The notes beneath the pieces are model-generated. The model was given only the letters and a program-made list of their open reading frames with translations, did no database searches and was not told the DNA's origin. Position numbers and translations under genes: made by a program. Below are positions 51,937 through 61,618 of a stretch of DNA of 64,000 nt, piece by piece. The stretch is from Mesobacillus zeae (lineage in GTDB: Bacteria; Bacillota; Bacilli; Bacillales; Cytobacillaceae), in contig NZ_QWVT01000002.1 of the NCBI RefSeq assembly GCF_003570705.1, positions 1 through 64,000 of the forward strand. The letters are read 5' to 3'. Position 1 is the first letter of the stretch; each line of letters opens with the position of its first letter.

Positions 51937-52848
51937 AAACTTATCCTTAATTCCCTCTCCCTCTGGGAAGTAGGGATTGAGATGGATCATGACTTCCTGA
52001 ATGTTATCGTATTTCTTTATGAGTGCCCCTTTAATCTCTTTGGAAAGATCATGGCCTTCTTTTATCGTCTTAAAATGATCAATGGATATTCTAATATCGA
52101 CAAGAATATAATGGCCATGCTCCCTCGCCCTTACGCGGTCGATTCTCCGGATATCCTGGAACTCAGAGATGATGGTGATGTAATCCTGAAGGAGTTCCGG
52201 ATCGACGCTGCGTTCAATGAGGATATGGAAAGCTTCTGTCAGCATTTCCCTGGAAATTTTAAAAATCAGGTAGGCGACAAAAATACTTGCAACCTTATCG
52301 CTGTACAACAGGAAACCAAGGCCCAGCCTGTCTCCTGCAACCGAAAGAAGCACACCAGCCGCAGCCGCAATAGACGCAACAATATCTGCCTTATGGTCAA
52401 AAGCGATGGCCTCGATAGCCTTGCTTTTATGTTGTGTGGCAACGCCCAAGGAGTATCGATACAAAACAACTTTAGCTCCATATGAAATGATTGCCACCCA
52501 CATGGCCATCAGACTTGGGGCTTCAATTGGATGGAAAAAGCCAGATATTCCTTCGTACACAACGTAGGCAGACACCAGCAGAAGAACCATGCCCACGACT
52601 CCTGAAACAATAATTTCAGCTTTTCCGTGTCCATAAGGATGATCCTCATCCGCTGGTTTATTTGCCAGCTTAATGACAAGAAGGACAATGATTGAAGCAA
52701 AAACATCAGCTGCAGAGTGGATCCCATCTGCAAAAACAGCATCACTTTTCCCGTACCAGCCGATGAAAATTTTTCCTAAGGTGAGGACAATATTGCTCCA
52801 TACACTAATCCATGCAACCTTCTTTGCAATTGACTCCCTTGCTCCCAT
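51922..52848 (-). CDS. Cation diffusion facilitator (CDF) metal exporter
   Basis: About 308 residues. Six transmembrane helices (to about residue 205) with metal-site residues in FADGIHSAADV (about 41-51) and AFDHKADIVAS (about 147-157), then a cytoplasmic ferredoxin-like domain (about 210-290). Likely substrates are Mn2+, Zn2+ or Fe2+. The HSAADV/HKADI pair (H-x-x-x-D and D-x-x-x-D types) fits the Mn/Fe-CDF groups loosely. GGGAG with 8-nt spacing supports the ATG at 52848. Confidence 0.9.
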   Translation of the reverse strand: MGARESIAKKVAWISVWSNIVLTLGKIFIGWYGKSDAVFADGIHSAADVFASIIVLLVIKLANKPADEDHPYGHGKAEIIVSGVVGMVLLLVSAYVVYEGISGFFHPIEAPSLMAMWVAIISYGAKVVLYRYSLGVATQHKSKAIEAIAFDHKADIVASIAAAAGVLLSVAGDRLGLGFLLYSDKVASIFVAYLIFKISREMLTEAFHILIERSVDPELLQDYITIISEFQDIRRIDRVRAREHGHYILVDIRISIDHFKTIKEGHDLSKEIKGALIKKYDNIQEVMIHLNPYFPEGEGIKDKFRAPQ

Positions 52849-53141
52849 ACATTTCACTCCCGCTGATATTACTTCTAGGCCGCATAATCCTGATTTTCCG
52901 CACAGGTGAAAACTATTTTATTTTATCCATAAATGGCTCTGCCATGCAATCGGTGAAATCACTGTCTTGGTTCATTTCCCCCGTAAAAACTCCCTAAAAA
53001 CAGCTGTCAGCCTTCCATATTGCTGCCGGCAGCATTCAATGAACCATTTTGCCCAAAATCCATACTATAGCTTAGAAGGTGGGCTGCTTTTACCCTTCAC
53101 TATTCCTGGAACAGTCCAGTCTGAAAAAAGGAGAGATTGTT

Positions 53142-54023
53142 TTGAGAAGGCTCATTATTTTAGCGTTGATCGGCTTAGCCGCACAGTTAGTGGACGGCTC
53201 ATTGGGAATGGCTTACGGTGTGACATCCTCCTCACTCTTGCTACTGTTTGGAATTGCCCCTGCCGTTGCCTCGGCATCCGTACACATGGCAGAGGTAGTA
53301 ACAACGGCGGCATCAGGGGTTTCCCATTTGAGATTTGGCAATGTTGATAAACAAGTTGTCAAAAAACTCATTCTGCCTGGTTCAATCGGCGCTTTCACCG
53401 GGGCGGTATTCCTTGGGAGCATCCCGGGTAACTTAATCAAACCATATGTATCCTTTTTCCTGCTATGCCTGGGTTTCTATGTGATATACCGGTTTCTGTT
53501 TTTCCGTTCCATTCATTCGTCCGGAGAAAAACCAGCAGCGTTAACCTCTAAATTTTTCATTCCACTGGGCTTCATTGCCGGTTTTTTTGATTCCACTGGA
53601 GGAGGAGGCTGGGGACCTATCGCCACCCCTGTTCTTCTCTCAAAGAAAATGGAAGCAAGGAAAGTGATCGGTACGGTCGATACTAGTGAATTTGCTATCG
53701 CCCTTTCCGCAACTCTGGGATTTATCCTCACCCTAGGATGGACCCAGTTTAATTGGCAATGGGTTATCGCCCTCATGGTCGGCGGCCTTGTTGCTGCCCC
53801 AATTGCAGCTTGGCTGGTAAGGATCATTCCTTCCCACCTTCTCGGAGTGCTTGTCGGTGGAATGATCATCATGACCAATACGAGGACACTGATGGATACA
53901 GCAAGCATCCCTCATGCAGGCAGTACTGTGATCTATGCCGTACTAATGGTCTTATGGCTAATCGGCATCCTTTATGTATGGCGGAAAGCAGCACAAAGCA
54001 AAAGGGAGAGCACGTTTAACTAA
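53142..54023 (+). CDS. TauE/SafE family sulfite or sulfonate exporter
   Basis: About 293 residues with eight hydrophobic segments. The start LIGLAAQLVDGSLGMAYG and the repeat-equivalent GFIAGFFDSTGGGGWGPIATP are the two TauE/SafE half motifs. Family members move sulfite, sulfonates or sulfoacetate. With the sulfolactate and sulfate reduction genes 4-6 kb downstream, a sulfur role is plausible. AAAGGAGA with 8-nt spacing points to TTG 53142; the open frame from 53079 has no ribosome binding site. Confidence 0.88.
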   Translation: MRRLIILALIGLAAQLVDGSLGMAYGVTSSSLLLLFGIAPAVASASVHMAEVVTTAASGVSHLRFGNVDKQVVKKLILPGSIGAFTGAVFLGSIPGNLIKPYVSFFLLCLGFYVIYRFLFFRSIHSSGEKPAALTSKFFIPLGFIAGFFDSTGGGGWGPIATPVLLSKKMEARKVIGTVDTSEFAIALSATLGFILTLGWTQFNWQWVIALMVGGLVAAPIAAWLVRIIPSHLLGVLVGGMIIMTNTRTLMDTASIPHAGSTVIYAVLMVLWLIGILYVWRKAAQSKRESTFN

Positions 54024-54026
54024 AGA

Positions 54027-54057
54027 AAAAGCTGTTGCGCCGCCAACAGCTTTTTTT
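54027..54057 (+). terminator. Terminator of the TauE/SafE gene
   Basis: AAAGCTGTTG/CAACAGCTTT with a short GC loop and seven T. Confidence 0.9.
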
Positions 54058-54067
54058 GCTGAGCCCA

Positions 54068-54226
54068 TTATTCTTCAACCCATTCAAGAAAAAATTTTTT
54101 CTTATAACTTCCTTGCTGCCCTTATTTAGTCTGCCTGGTATATTCAATTTCCGGTTCTGTGATTCCTCTTCGCTCTGCAATCGCAAATATAATCTCCAGA
54201 AGATCAGCAATGTCCCTTGCAGTAAA
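54068..54226 (-). pseudogene. Remnant of a MazG-like nucleotide pyrophosphohydrolase
   Basis: On the minus strand the segment reads ARDIADLLEIIFAIAERRG, then EPEIEYTRQTK, an in-frame TAA, and after it KKKFFLEWVEE and a stop. This is the C-terminal third of small phosphoribosyl-ATP-pyrophosphatase/MazG-like proteins (pattern ADLLEVIxALAExxG...R..K...GxFxKKIFLxxVE). An in-frame TAG precedes it and the N-terminal part is missing. Recognition is from memory of the family pattern. Confidence 0.55.
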
Positions 54227-54240
54227 CTACTGCAGGTGAT

Positions 54241-54348
54241 ATGGATTATGGACAATAATAAAAAAAGGAAAAAGAACTGGCTGGCTATATCGGGAAGCTG
54301 CTGCGCAATCAATTGGGCAAGGGGCCTGAATCTGTTTTGCAACAATAG
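54241..54348 (+). pseudogene. Remnant of a DUF2294-family gene (5' end)
   Basis: In the frame of ATG 54241, codons 54274-54336 read KELAGYIGKLLRNQLGKGPESV, a conserved N-terminal block of DUF2294 proteins. Two TAA codons lie just upstream and a TAG comes soon after. A likely original start at 54248 (ATG GAC AAT AAT) is out of frame with the block, consistent with a frameshift in the A-rich tract. The rest of the gene is gone. Confidence 0.5.
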
Positions 54349-54444
54349 AGGGTCCATTTTTGTTTTTGTATATCAAAAACTTTATTTCACCGGTTGAATT
54401 GGCACTGCTGAAACAGAATAAGCTTCAGAAGTCTACTTACAACT

Positions 54445-56220
54445 CTAATACCCCGCCTTATTTCCTTTCAGGGTTAGCCCGGCGGCTGAACCGTTTCGGC
54501 TTGAATCAGCCACTCCTTTAAAGATTCCTTCATCGTGGTTGATTTGTATACTCTGTACATTTCCGATTGTTATAGGAGCTGGGCCGAATTTGTGCCCCAT
54601 CCTGTTCAAACTGCTGACAACATCGGCTGGAACTCCCTGTTCATATCGGTATGAGCTCATATTGTTCGTATAAATCCTTGGTTCCTCCACCGCCTGCTTT
54701 AATTCCATATCATATTCAATATGGTGAAGAATCGTTTGAAGCACGGAGGCAATAATCGTTGGGCCTCCCGGCGATCCGACTGTTAGTAAAGGCTTTTCTC
54801 CGTCAAAAACGATTGTAGGGGTCATGCTGCTCAGCGGCCGCTTGTTCGGCTGGACTTCATTCGCACCGCCAGGCACGGCATCAAAGTCGGTCAATTCGTT
54901 ATTCAGTACAATTCCGTATCCTGAAACCATGATGCCTGTTCCAAACAGCTGTTCAATCGTTGTCGTGTAGGAGACAACATTTCCCCATCTATCCGCAACC
55001 GTAAAGTGGGTCGTTTCTCCATATTTCTTATCATTAGGCTGGGTGACCGCTGCATAGTCCGGGCTTCCCTCTTCATATTTCCATGGTTCACCTGCTGCTG
55101 GGTTCATGTTAACCCGCACAGGATCAATCATCTTCTGCCGCTCTTTAATATAGTCGGGATGCAGAAGGCCTTGCAAAGGTACCTTTACAAATTCAGGATC
55201 GCCTGCATATACAGCCCTATCTGCATACGCCAGGTGCATCGTTTCGGAAAGCAAATGATATTTTTCCTTGGAGCGTACATCGTATTGTGACAAATGGAAG
55301 CCGTCGAGTATTTTCAGCATTTGAAGAAGAAAGACACCACCCGAGCTTGGCGGAGGCATGCTGGCGATATTATAGCCCTGGTACTCTCCCCAGATTGGCT
55401 CATCCATTGTCACATCATATTTCGCAAGATCCCTTTCCGTCATCGAGCCGCCTTTTTCCCTGACCGTTTTGGCAATAGCCTGGCCGATTTCACCGTGGTA
55501 AAAAGCATCAGTACCTTTTGAACGTATCAATTTAAAGGTTTTGGCGAGATCTTTCTGAACAAGAGTATCACCATCGGAAAGAGGTCTTCCGTTTTTAAGG
55601 AAAACATCTTTGGCGGCACTGCGGGACAATGCCTTTTTGTTTTCTTCAATCGCTTCGGCAAGGACAGAATCAATAGGGAACCCTTTATCGGCAAGCTTGA
55701 TGGAAGGGGCCACCAGCTGCTGCATCCGCTTTGTTCCCCACTTGTCGAGCGCATCTTCCAGCCCCTTTAATGTTCCTGGCACCCCAACAGCTTCCCCTCC
55801 TGTAGATCTCTCTTCAAAAGGAACCGGCTTTCCATTTTCATCAAGAAACATGTCCGGCGATGCACCCTCGGGAGCCCTCTCCCGGCTGTTAATAATGTTT
55901 GTTTCTTTTGTCTTTCCGTCATACACCATCATAAATCCGCCCCCGCCAATTCCGGACATCATCGGTTCCACCACATTTAAGGCAAATTGGATGGCGACAG
56001 CGGCATCAATTGCATTACCGCCTTTCTTTAGGACATCTTTCCCTATTTCCGTAGCAAGCGGATGGGCGGTCGCGACCATTCCGTCAGACCCATAGGCCAC
56101 TTCACTAAAGCTGTCATAATCGATGCTTCCTTTTTTGGCAAAGCTCACTCCCGGCATCGTGCCCGTAAGAAGCAGCAGAGTAGTGAAAAGAATAAATCCT
56201 GTTCTTAGAATTTTGTTCAT
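54445..56220 (-). CDS. ggt: Gamma-glutamyltransferase
   Basis: A 591-residue secreted Ntn hydrolase that cleaves or transfers gamma-glutamyl groups (glutathione, gamma-polyglutamate). Signal peptide about 1-28. The autoprocessing site and Thr nucleophile lie in KYGETTHFTVADRWGNVVSYTTTIE (about residue 405). The substrate-binding RPLSSMTPTIVF and GSPGGPTI motifs are intact. The large and small subunits arise by self-cleavage. It is monocistronic. Confidence 0.95.
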   Translation of the reverse strand: MNKILRTGFILFTTLLLLTGTMPGVSFAKKGSIDYDSFSEVAYGSDGMVATAHPLATEIGKDVLKKGGNAIDAAVAIQFALNVVEPMMSGIGGGGFMMVYDGKTKETNIINSRERAPEGASPDMFLDENGKPVPFEERSTGGEAVGVPGTLKGLEDALDKWGTKRMQQLVAPSIKLADKGFPIDSVLAEAIEENKKALSRSAAKDVFLKNGRPLSDGDTLVQKDLAKTFKLIRSKGTDAFYHGEIGQAIAKTVREKGGSMTERDLAKYDVTMDEPIWGEYQGYNIASMPPPSSGGVFLLQMLKILDGFHLSQYDVRSKEKYHLLSETMHLAYADRAVYAGDPEFVKVPLQGLLHPDYIKERQKMIDPVRVNMNPAAGEPWKYEEGSPDYAAVTQPNDKKYGETTHFTVADRWGNVVSYTTTIEQLFGTGIMVSGYGIVLNNELTDFDAVPGGANEVQPNKRPLSSMTPTIVFDGEKPLLTVGSPGGPTIIASVLQTILHHIEYDMELKQAVEEPRIYTNNMSSYRYEQGVPADVVSSLNRMGHKFGPAPITIGNVQSIQINHDEGIFKGVADSSRNGSAAGLTLKGNKAGY

Positions 56221-56424
56221 TATGTCTCTCCCCTTCTTTGTTTAATTACCTTAAAGTTATGGAAAGGGAATCTGATAATCAAGCAGGAGCAACAAATATT
56301 CAGAATTTTGAATAAAAATACCCACCTTTTCTGAGAAAGCTGGGTAAAAAGCACATCATATATAATTGGCGGCTTGGTACACCTTTCCTATTACAAACTT
56401 AACCAAACCAGTACTTCTTTTCTC

Positions 56425-56823
56425 TTAATATAGCATGCTTCTATCATGATAAAACTTAAATTCCAGCAGATTATTGGCAGGATCAATGAGAAAAAATGTC
56501 ATATGTTCCTCTCGTTTTCCCGGAAAACGGACCATAAGCTCCTGGAAAAAAGGGAGTTCGCTTTGCTCTGCTTTTTTCAGCAAAGACTCAAATTCCTCTC
56601 GCTGCACGAAGGTTACACCGAAGTGACGCGGATACATTTTTGGCTTCTCATCCACTTCTTCCGGATTTAAATGGCAGACAAGCTGGTCGCCAAAAAAATC
56701 GAAAGTCACTCTGTCTTCATACCTTCTTGCAGGCCTGCATCCAAGCTTCTTATAAAATTGAAGAGTTTCGTCAAGATCCTTGCATGGTATTGCCAGGTGA
56801 AAAACTTTGTTAGTTTCTCGCAT
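56425..56823 (-). CDS. VOC-family protein
   Basis: A 132-residue single glyoxalase/bleomycin-resistance-fold protein. It starts with VFHLAIPCKDLDETLQFYKKLG and has the C-terminal metal-type Glu in DPANNLLEFKFY. Relatives are dioxygenase-like proteins of unknown substrate. AAAGGAG precedes the ATG, which overlaps the end of yitD by 14 nt, so it is probably co-translated with the sulfolactate genes and may act in that pathway. Confidence 0.8.
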   Translation of the reverse strand: MRETNKVFHLAIPCKDLDETLQFYKKLGCRPARRYEDRVTFDFFGDQLVCHLNPEEVDEKPKMYPRHFGVTFVQREEFESLLKKAEQSELPFFQELMVRFPGKREEHMTFFLIDPANNLLEFKFYHDRSMLY

Positions 56824-57598
56824 TTACTGCATCTCCTTTAAACAAATGGAATGTATCAGAACGGAGACCCAGCCTCAAAGTCTCCAGTGGAATCGTATCA
56901 GAAAAGGATATGTTGGCAAGGTTCACATCTGCTCCTGCAGCCTTGATCAGCTCGGTCTGGATCCTTTTTGAAGGGGCTTCGAAAATCACCGAATCCAAAT
57001 CGATTCCGGATGCAACAATATCCCCAATAATATCAAGCCGGATTTCACCATTGCTCCGACACAGCCCGCTTGTGCCGCTTTCCCTCGTTTCCGTGATTAC
57101 TTTTTTCGCCCCTGCATTAAGGTCTTCGCAAATCCAGTCAATCCATTGCGAGGAATTTTGCCCATCGGATATTTCCCCCGACTTGCTGCCCACCTCACTG
57201 AATACGGAAAAATCTCTGGAGAACTGCTCAATGTACAGAGCCTTTTCACTATTTGTCATTTCGATCGTTCCGTTGGAAATTTCCACATATCTGCAACCGC
57301 TTTTTTTGCAATAGCGATGGAAGCTTTCGACCTTTCCCTGGCTTGCGAACTTTTCAAACAAGGTGCCCCCAAAAAAGAATTCAATATCATGATATCTTAA
57401 ACAAGCAATCTTTTCGGATAGCTGCTCTGTAACTAATGACGTTCCCCAGCCAAATTTCACAAAATCAATATATTTCCCCGATGATATAACGGTATCCCTG
57501 AAAAAGTTAAGCGGGACACCATTATCAATTAAGACGGTAATACCCGATGTCCTTGGTTTTTCTTCCCTTTCCGGAAGCATTAATTGATCAATTCTCAT
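56810..57598 (-). CDS. yitD: Phosphosulfolactate synthase (ComA type, YitD)
   Basis: A 262-residue TIM-barrel enzyme that adds sulfite to phosphoenolpyruvate to give (R)-2-phospho-3-sulfolactate. Family text includes KPRTSGITVLIDNG, YIDFVKFGWGTS and EVGSKSG. In Bacillus this is the first step of 3-sulfolactate synthesis, a major spore solute. It overlaps yitC by 4 nt. Confidence 0.93.
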   Translation of the reverse strand: MRIDQLMLPEREEKPRTSGITVLIDNGVPLNFFRDTVISSGKYIDFVKFGWGTSLVTEQLSEKIACLRYHDIEFFFGGTLFEKFASQGKVESFHRYCKKSGCRYVEISNGTIEMTNSEKALYIEQFSRDFSVFSEVGSKSGEISDGQNSSQWIDWICEDLNAGAKKVITETRESGTSGLCRSNGEIRLDIIGDIVASGIDLDSVIFEAPSKRIQTELIKAAGADVNLANISFSDTIPLETLRLGLRSDTFHLFKGDAVNARN

Positions 57599-58290
57599 AT
57601 AAATATCCTCTCAATTCTCGGCAGCCCTTTATCGCTGTTCACCTGCATGATAAAGCTGCCGTCTATTTCTTCAAGGCATAATAGAATGTCTTCCTTCTTA
57701 AATTCTGGCCGACTTCTATTCAAGAATTTTTCCGCAGGACCGGACCTTTGTATCCTTTCGGCAGCCTCCTTAGCATCTACGCGACTATCACCTGTAATAA
57801 TGCCTGCTATATACTCCGCGCATGCCAAATCTTCGTCACCTGTTGGATGGGAGGCGATCAGATTGATGTGAGACACTTCGCCCGACCTTATTAGGTTCGC
57901 ACGGATATATTCCGCGGTCACTTTCGCATTTGAAAACCCCGTAATAAATACATAATCAGCTGCAAGGGCGTTCAAAGCAGCTTTTACCCCGTTGGTCGTT
58001 TTCTGGACCAGCACTTTCCCGCAAAGATTCTTACCCTGCAAATTCCACGGGGAATTATCCAGGTCAAAGCCTCTTATAGGAAGGCCTTCAACCTCCCCTG
58101 CTAAAAGAAAGTCCTCATCGCTTTCCTTCAGTCTGAAGGCAGCATCAATCGTTGGCGACAGGATAATTTCTCTGGCCCCCATTAAAAATGCGTGGTGGGC
58201 AACGGTAAATGCACGAATGACATCAATGACCACATTAACCTCTGCCCGTTCAGGCTTATGGCTGCTGCCCTGTATAATCGCGAGTGTCAA
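57595..58290 (-). CDS. yitC: 2-phosphosulfolactate phosphatase (ComB type, YitC)
   Basis: About 231 residues. Removes phosphate to give 3-sulfolactate. The ComB signature VVIDVIRAFTVAHHAF is near the N-terminus (about 20-35), with GFDLDNSP and TTNGVKA further on (about 80 and 100). GGAGG with 7-nt spacing points to the TTG start at 58290. It is the first gene of the leftward operon and divergent from cysH. Confidence 0.92.
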   Translation of the reverse strand: MTLAIIQGSSHKPERAEVNVVIDVIRAFTVAHHAFLMGAREIILSPTIDAAFRLKESDEDFLLAGEVEGLPIRGFDLDNSPWNLQGKNLCGKVLVQKTTNGVKAALNALAADYVFITGFSNAKVTAEYIRANLIRSGEVSHINLIASHPTGDEDLACAEYIAGIITGDSRVDAKEAAERIQRSGPAEKFLNRSRPEFKKEDILLCLEEIDGSFIMQVNSDKGLPRIERIFI

Positions 58291-58323
58291 CCGGCTCCCT
58301 CCTTCTCCCTGAGATACAGTCAA

Positions 58324-58492
58324 AAAAGTATATTCAGCCAGCCTAGGGATGTGACTGACTAGCCTTCACCCAAAGGAACAGGGGCAAGTTCTGATGAATA
58401 CTTTGCCTTTAGGTATTTACCCAGCAACAAGTCGAGCGAAAGTACATTGCCTGCGCTTTAGGCGAACTTTATGATAAGGCGGGGAAAGAAAT
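58324..58492. promoter_or_regulatory. Divergent promoter region of yitCD and cysH-sat
   Basis: About 200 bp between divergent sulfur genes. On the minus strand GAATATACTT resembles a mother-cell (sigma-K/E) -10 element, which would fit spore sulfolactate, but the match is weak. No S-box, T-box or CysL-type motif was recognised. Confidence 0.3.
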
Positions 58493-59236
58493 ATGAATGG
58501 CTTTTTGACATACGAATCATGGGACGAAGGAAAAGTCCTCGAGCTCAATACCCAGCTAAAGGAGAGCATGGATGTGCTGAAGTGGGCTTTCCAGGAATAC
58601 GGCAGCCAAATTACCTATGCCTGCAGCTTTGGGGCGGAAGGGGTTGTGCTTATTGATTTAATCAGTAAAATCATGCCCAACGCGACAGTGATTTTTTTGG
58701 ATACTGAACTGCATTTTTTAGAAACGTATAAATTGATAGCAAAGATGGAAGAGAAATACCCGCGGTTAGTGATAGAGAAAGTGAAATCCTCCCTTACACT
58801 GAATGGGCAGGCAGAGCTGTACGGGGATGAAATATGGAAGACTGAGCCTGATCAGTGCTGCCATATGCGAAAAATCATACCGCTTTCCGAACAGCTTCAG
58901 GATAAAGCAGCGTGGATATCCGGCTTGCGCCGTGAGCAATCAGAGACAAGAAAAAAGGTCGATTTTATCAACCGGGATGAAAAGTTTAAAAAAATTAAAG
59001 TTTGCCCGCTGATTCACTGGACTTGGGAAGATATATGGTCTTATATCAAACTCCACGAGCTGCCTTATAATGAACTTCACGATAGATCCTACCCGAGCAT
59101 AGGCTGTAAAACATGCACGCTTCCTGCCACTGATCCTAATGACCACCGCTCGGGAAGATGGGCAATGACTGATAAAAAAGAATGCGGCCTCCACAGGGAA
59201 TTGCTGCAAAAGCAAGGAGGGATTTCTAATGATTGA
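58493..59236 (+). CDS. cysH: Adenylyl-sulfate/PAPS reductase, CysH type (YitB-like)
   Basis: 247 residues. The PAPS-reductase fold has [14 protein letters not shown] near residue 43 and the 4Fe-4S ligands QCCHMRK, GCKTC and an ECGLH nucleophile motif at the C-terminus. The two Cys pairs mean it probably reduces APS rather than PAPS to sulfite. The neighbours suggest the sulfite feeds phosphosulfolactate synthase. GGGGAAAG precedes the ATG. It overlaps sat by 8 nt. Confidence 0.93.
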   Translation: MNGFLTYESWDEGKVLELNTQLKESMDVLKWAFQEYGSQITYACSFGAEGVVLIDLISKIMPNATVIFLDTELHFLETYKLIAKMEEKYPRLVIEKVKSSLTLNGQAELYGDEIWKTEPDQCCHMRKIIPLSEQLQDKAAWISGLRREQSETRKKVDFINRDEKFKKIKVCPLIHWTWEDIWSYIKLHELPYNELHDRSYPSIGCKTCTLPATDPNDHRSGRWAMTDKKECGLHRELLQKQGGISND

Positions 59237-60380
59237 TCCCCATGGCGGGACGCTCATCAACCGATTGTCAAATGATCATGCATGTTACAGCTCCTGCAAG
59301 CTGGATATAGAGCTCGACGGCATGGCCCTTGCTGACCTTGAATTGATTGCCATTGGAGGGTACAGCCCGCTGGACGGATTTATGGGCCAGAATGATTATA
59401 GATCGGTTGTCGAAAATATGCGCTTGGCATCCGGTTTGCCCTGGAGCCTTCCTGTCACTCTCCCGGTAAACGAACAGGAAGCAGCGCTTCTTTCCCACGG
59501 CGACAAGGTTTCTTTGATGAAGGATGGTGTCCATTACGGCTGCCTGACGGTCACCGATGTCTATACGCCTGACAAGGCGGTTGAGGCAAAGCGGGTCTTC
59601 GGTACTGACGACCCCGGACATCCCGGGATCCATAAACTATATAACCGGCCTTCCATATACATCGGAGGTCCTGTAATCGTAACCCGAAGGCCTTCAAGGA
59701 CACAATTCAGCGAATATTATTTGACTCCTACTGAAACCAGGGAAGCTTTCACAAGGAAAGGCTGGAGCACGGTCGTTGGGTTCCAGACCCGCAACCCCGT
59801 TCATCGTGCACATGAGTATATTCAAAAAACTGCCCTAGAGGCGGTAGACGGCCTGCTCCTTCATCCGCTGGTAGGAGAAACAAAATCAGATGATATCCCT
59901 GCTGATATCAGGATGGAAAGCTATCGCACCCTTTTAGACCACTATTATCCAGCAAAACGGACAATGCTGGCAGTCTTTCCGGCCGCAATGCGCTATGCTG
60001 GTCCTAGGGAGGCCGTTTTCCATGCAATTGTAAGGAAAAACTTTGGATGCACCCATTTTATTGTCGGTCGTGACCATGCTGGGGTCGGCAATTATTACGG
60101 GACGTACGATGCCCAAAAGATTTTCTCCTGTTTTTCAAAAGAAGAAATCGGGATTCAAACTTTGTTCTTTGAAAATAGCTTTTACTGCAATAAATGCGGA
60201 AGCATGGGTTCATCAAAAACATGTCCGCATGACGAAGAGGACCGGCTCATCCTCTCAGGGACAAAAGTGAGGACAATGCTAAAGAACGGGGAGCTCCCGC
60301 CAAAGGAATTCAGCAGGCCTGAAGTAATTGAAATCCTGATCAATGGGTTAAGAGAAAAGCAGAAGCAATTAAAAATATAA
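59229..60380 (+). CDS. sat: Sulfate adenylyltransferase (YitA-like)
   Basis: A 383-residue ATP sulfurylase converting sulfate and ATP to APS. It has [14 protein letters not shown] (about 190-203, HxxH-type active site), [13 protein letters not shown] (about 275) and a C-terminal zinc-type [15 protein letters not shown] stretch (about 320). It is translationally coupled to cysH, matching the yitA-yitB arrangement next to yitCD in B. subtilis. No APS kinase gene is present, in line with direct APS reduction. Confidence 0.95.
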   Translation: MIDPHGGTLINRLSNDHACYSSCKLDIELDGMALADLELIAIGGYSPLDGFMGQNDYRSVVENMRLASGLPWSLPVTLPVNEQEAALLSHGDKVSLMKDGVHYGCLTVTDVYTPDKAVEAKRVFGTDDPGHPGIHKLYNRPSIYIGGPVIVTRRPSRTQFSEYYLTPTETREAFTRKGWSTVVGFQTRNPVHRAHEYIQKTALEAVDGLLLHPLVGETKSDDIPADIRMESYRTLLDHYYPAKRTMLAVFPAAMRYAGPREAVFHAIVRKNFGCTHFIVGRDHAGVGNYYGTYDAQKIFSCFSKEEIGIQTLFFENSFYCNKCGSMGSSKTCPHDEEDRLILSGTKVRTMLKNGELPPKEFSRPEVIEILINGLREKQKQLKI

Positions 60381-60465
60381 AAATGCCTGGCGGCTTTGCC
60401 GTCAGACATCTTATTAAGATAAGCATATGAACCTTGCCCTCCCGGCACATAAGCCCAAGCACGCA

Positions 60466-60503
60466 AGCGAAAGGTGTGGACAAAGTCCCCACCTTTCGCC
60501 CAA
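60466..60503. other. Hairpin between sat and the ger operon
   Basis: GCGAAAGGTGTGGAC/GTCCCCACCTTTCGC, long arms without a clear T tract on either side. A smaller hairpin at 60388-60410 lies just after sat. These may be weak terminators for the convergent operons. Confidence 0.5.
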
Positions 60504-60541
60504 TTAATTTCAAGTCGATTCTACTAATGAAATTCCCCCCT

Positions 60542-61618
60542 TTATTCTGTCACTCCTGATTGGATTATTTTCACATCTGCGGTTACCTGAAAACGTAGAT
60601 GTTTATACGATTCTGCCCACTCTTTATCATTCCACTTTCTGGTATGAACTCTACCGAATTTCCTTAGACCTAAAGGATCTGTACCCTTGGCTATGAACCT
60701 TTCTATAAGTTTAGCTGCCTGTCGTTCCAATTCTTCTTCCATTACACTCTCTAACTTTTGTACTTCTTTTGGATTTTCAAGGTTTTTTCTTTCTGTAAAC
60801 TCTTGAATTTTACCTTTCACTTGAATACGGGCATCTATAAATGGATACTTGCTGTTTCCCTTCATTTTGTACTTTGTTTTCGCTTTAATGTTTTCTATAA
60901 CGGCATAATTATCAGGTGTTCCTGGAAGCTTAAATTGATAAGTTCCCCGATAGAACTTATCTGTCAGTACTTTGAATATGAACAAATCTTTCGCTGTGAT
61001 GGAATCGACCATCGTGTATCCTTTAAATAATGCTATACCATCTATTTTCAAAATATTCCCTTTATTTGAAACGATCGGCAAGTATGAATCCCTTGCATCA
61101 TCGTAAAGCTGGTTTAGAAATAAATAGAGGTTTGTCTCTGGTAGAATTCCATATGTTATGTTTTGCTCAATCAAAGATGGTAAGTAATTTGAAATTCCTT
61201 TTTCTTTGGTATAGGAACCCCTCAGAATTGTCTCAGCCTTTCCGTTTGATATTGCCAAATAAATCAAGTTCCCTACGTTAGGCATTCGATTCATCGTATC
61301 TAATATTTCTTTTAATCCTTTTTTCGCCAAATCCTTATCGAATACTATCACTCTCAATTGGCCAAGTTCCAAGGGCTTTGAAGATTTTTCCGATGCTAGT
61401 GCAAGGATTTGCTTACTTGTTTTGCCTGATGCTGTATAGATTTCTGGTTGTCCTTCTCCTTCCTTTGTGTAAGTCGAAATTGCAAAGGTTCCTTTCAGAT
61501 TATCTTCTTCTAAATCATATGCAGCGACTTGAACTAGATCAATGTCGTCCACAACCTTGGTTTGATCACATCCAGTCAGTAACACACCTATTATCAGCCA
61601 AACCATCCATCTCTTCAT
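60542..61618 (-). CDS. Spore germination lipoprotein, Ger(x)C family
   Basis: About 358 residues. Lipobox LLTGC at about residues 13-17 after a short signal, then the Ger(x)C fold with VQVAAYDLEEDNLKGTFAISTY and the C-terminal domain. The C subunit of GerA-type nutrient receptors is anchored on the outer face of the spore inner membrane. AGGAGAC supports the ATG at 61618; longer frames are open. It is the last gene of the operon, overlapping the B subunit gene by 4 nt. Confidence 0.92.
   Translation of the reverse strand: MKRWMVWLIIGVLLTGCDQTKVVDDIDLVQVAAYDLEEDNLKGTFAISTYTKEGEGQPEIYTASGKTSKQILALASEKSSKPLELGQLRVIVFDKDLAKKGLKEILDTMNRMPNVGNLIYLAISNGKAETILRGSYTKEKGISNYLPSLIEQNITYGILPETNLYLFLNQLYDDARDSYLPIVSNKGNILKIDGIALFKGYTMVDSITAKDLFIFKVLTDKFYRGTYQFKLPGTPDNYAVIENIKAKTKYKMKGNSKYPFIDARIQVKGKIQEFTERKNLENPKEVQKLESVMEEELERQAAKLIERFIAKGTDPLGLRKFGRVHTRKWNDKEWAESYKHLRFQVTADVKIIQSGVTE

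Noticed and set aside
54016-54397. Overlapping open frames of 113 and 120 codons after the TauE/SafE gene
   Set aside because: They cover a terminator and low-complexity T-rich DNA. The recognisable protein text lies in other, broken frames, so I call remnants instead.
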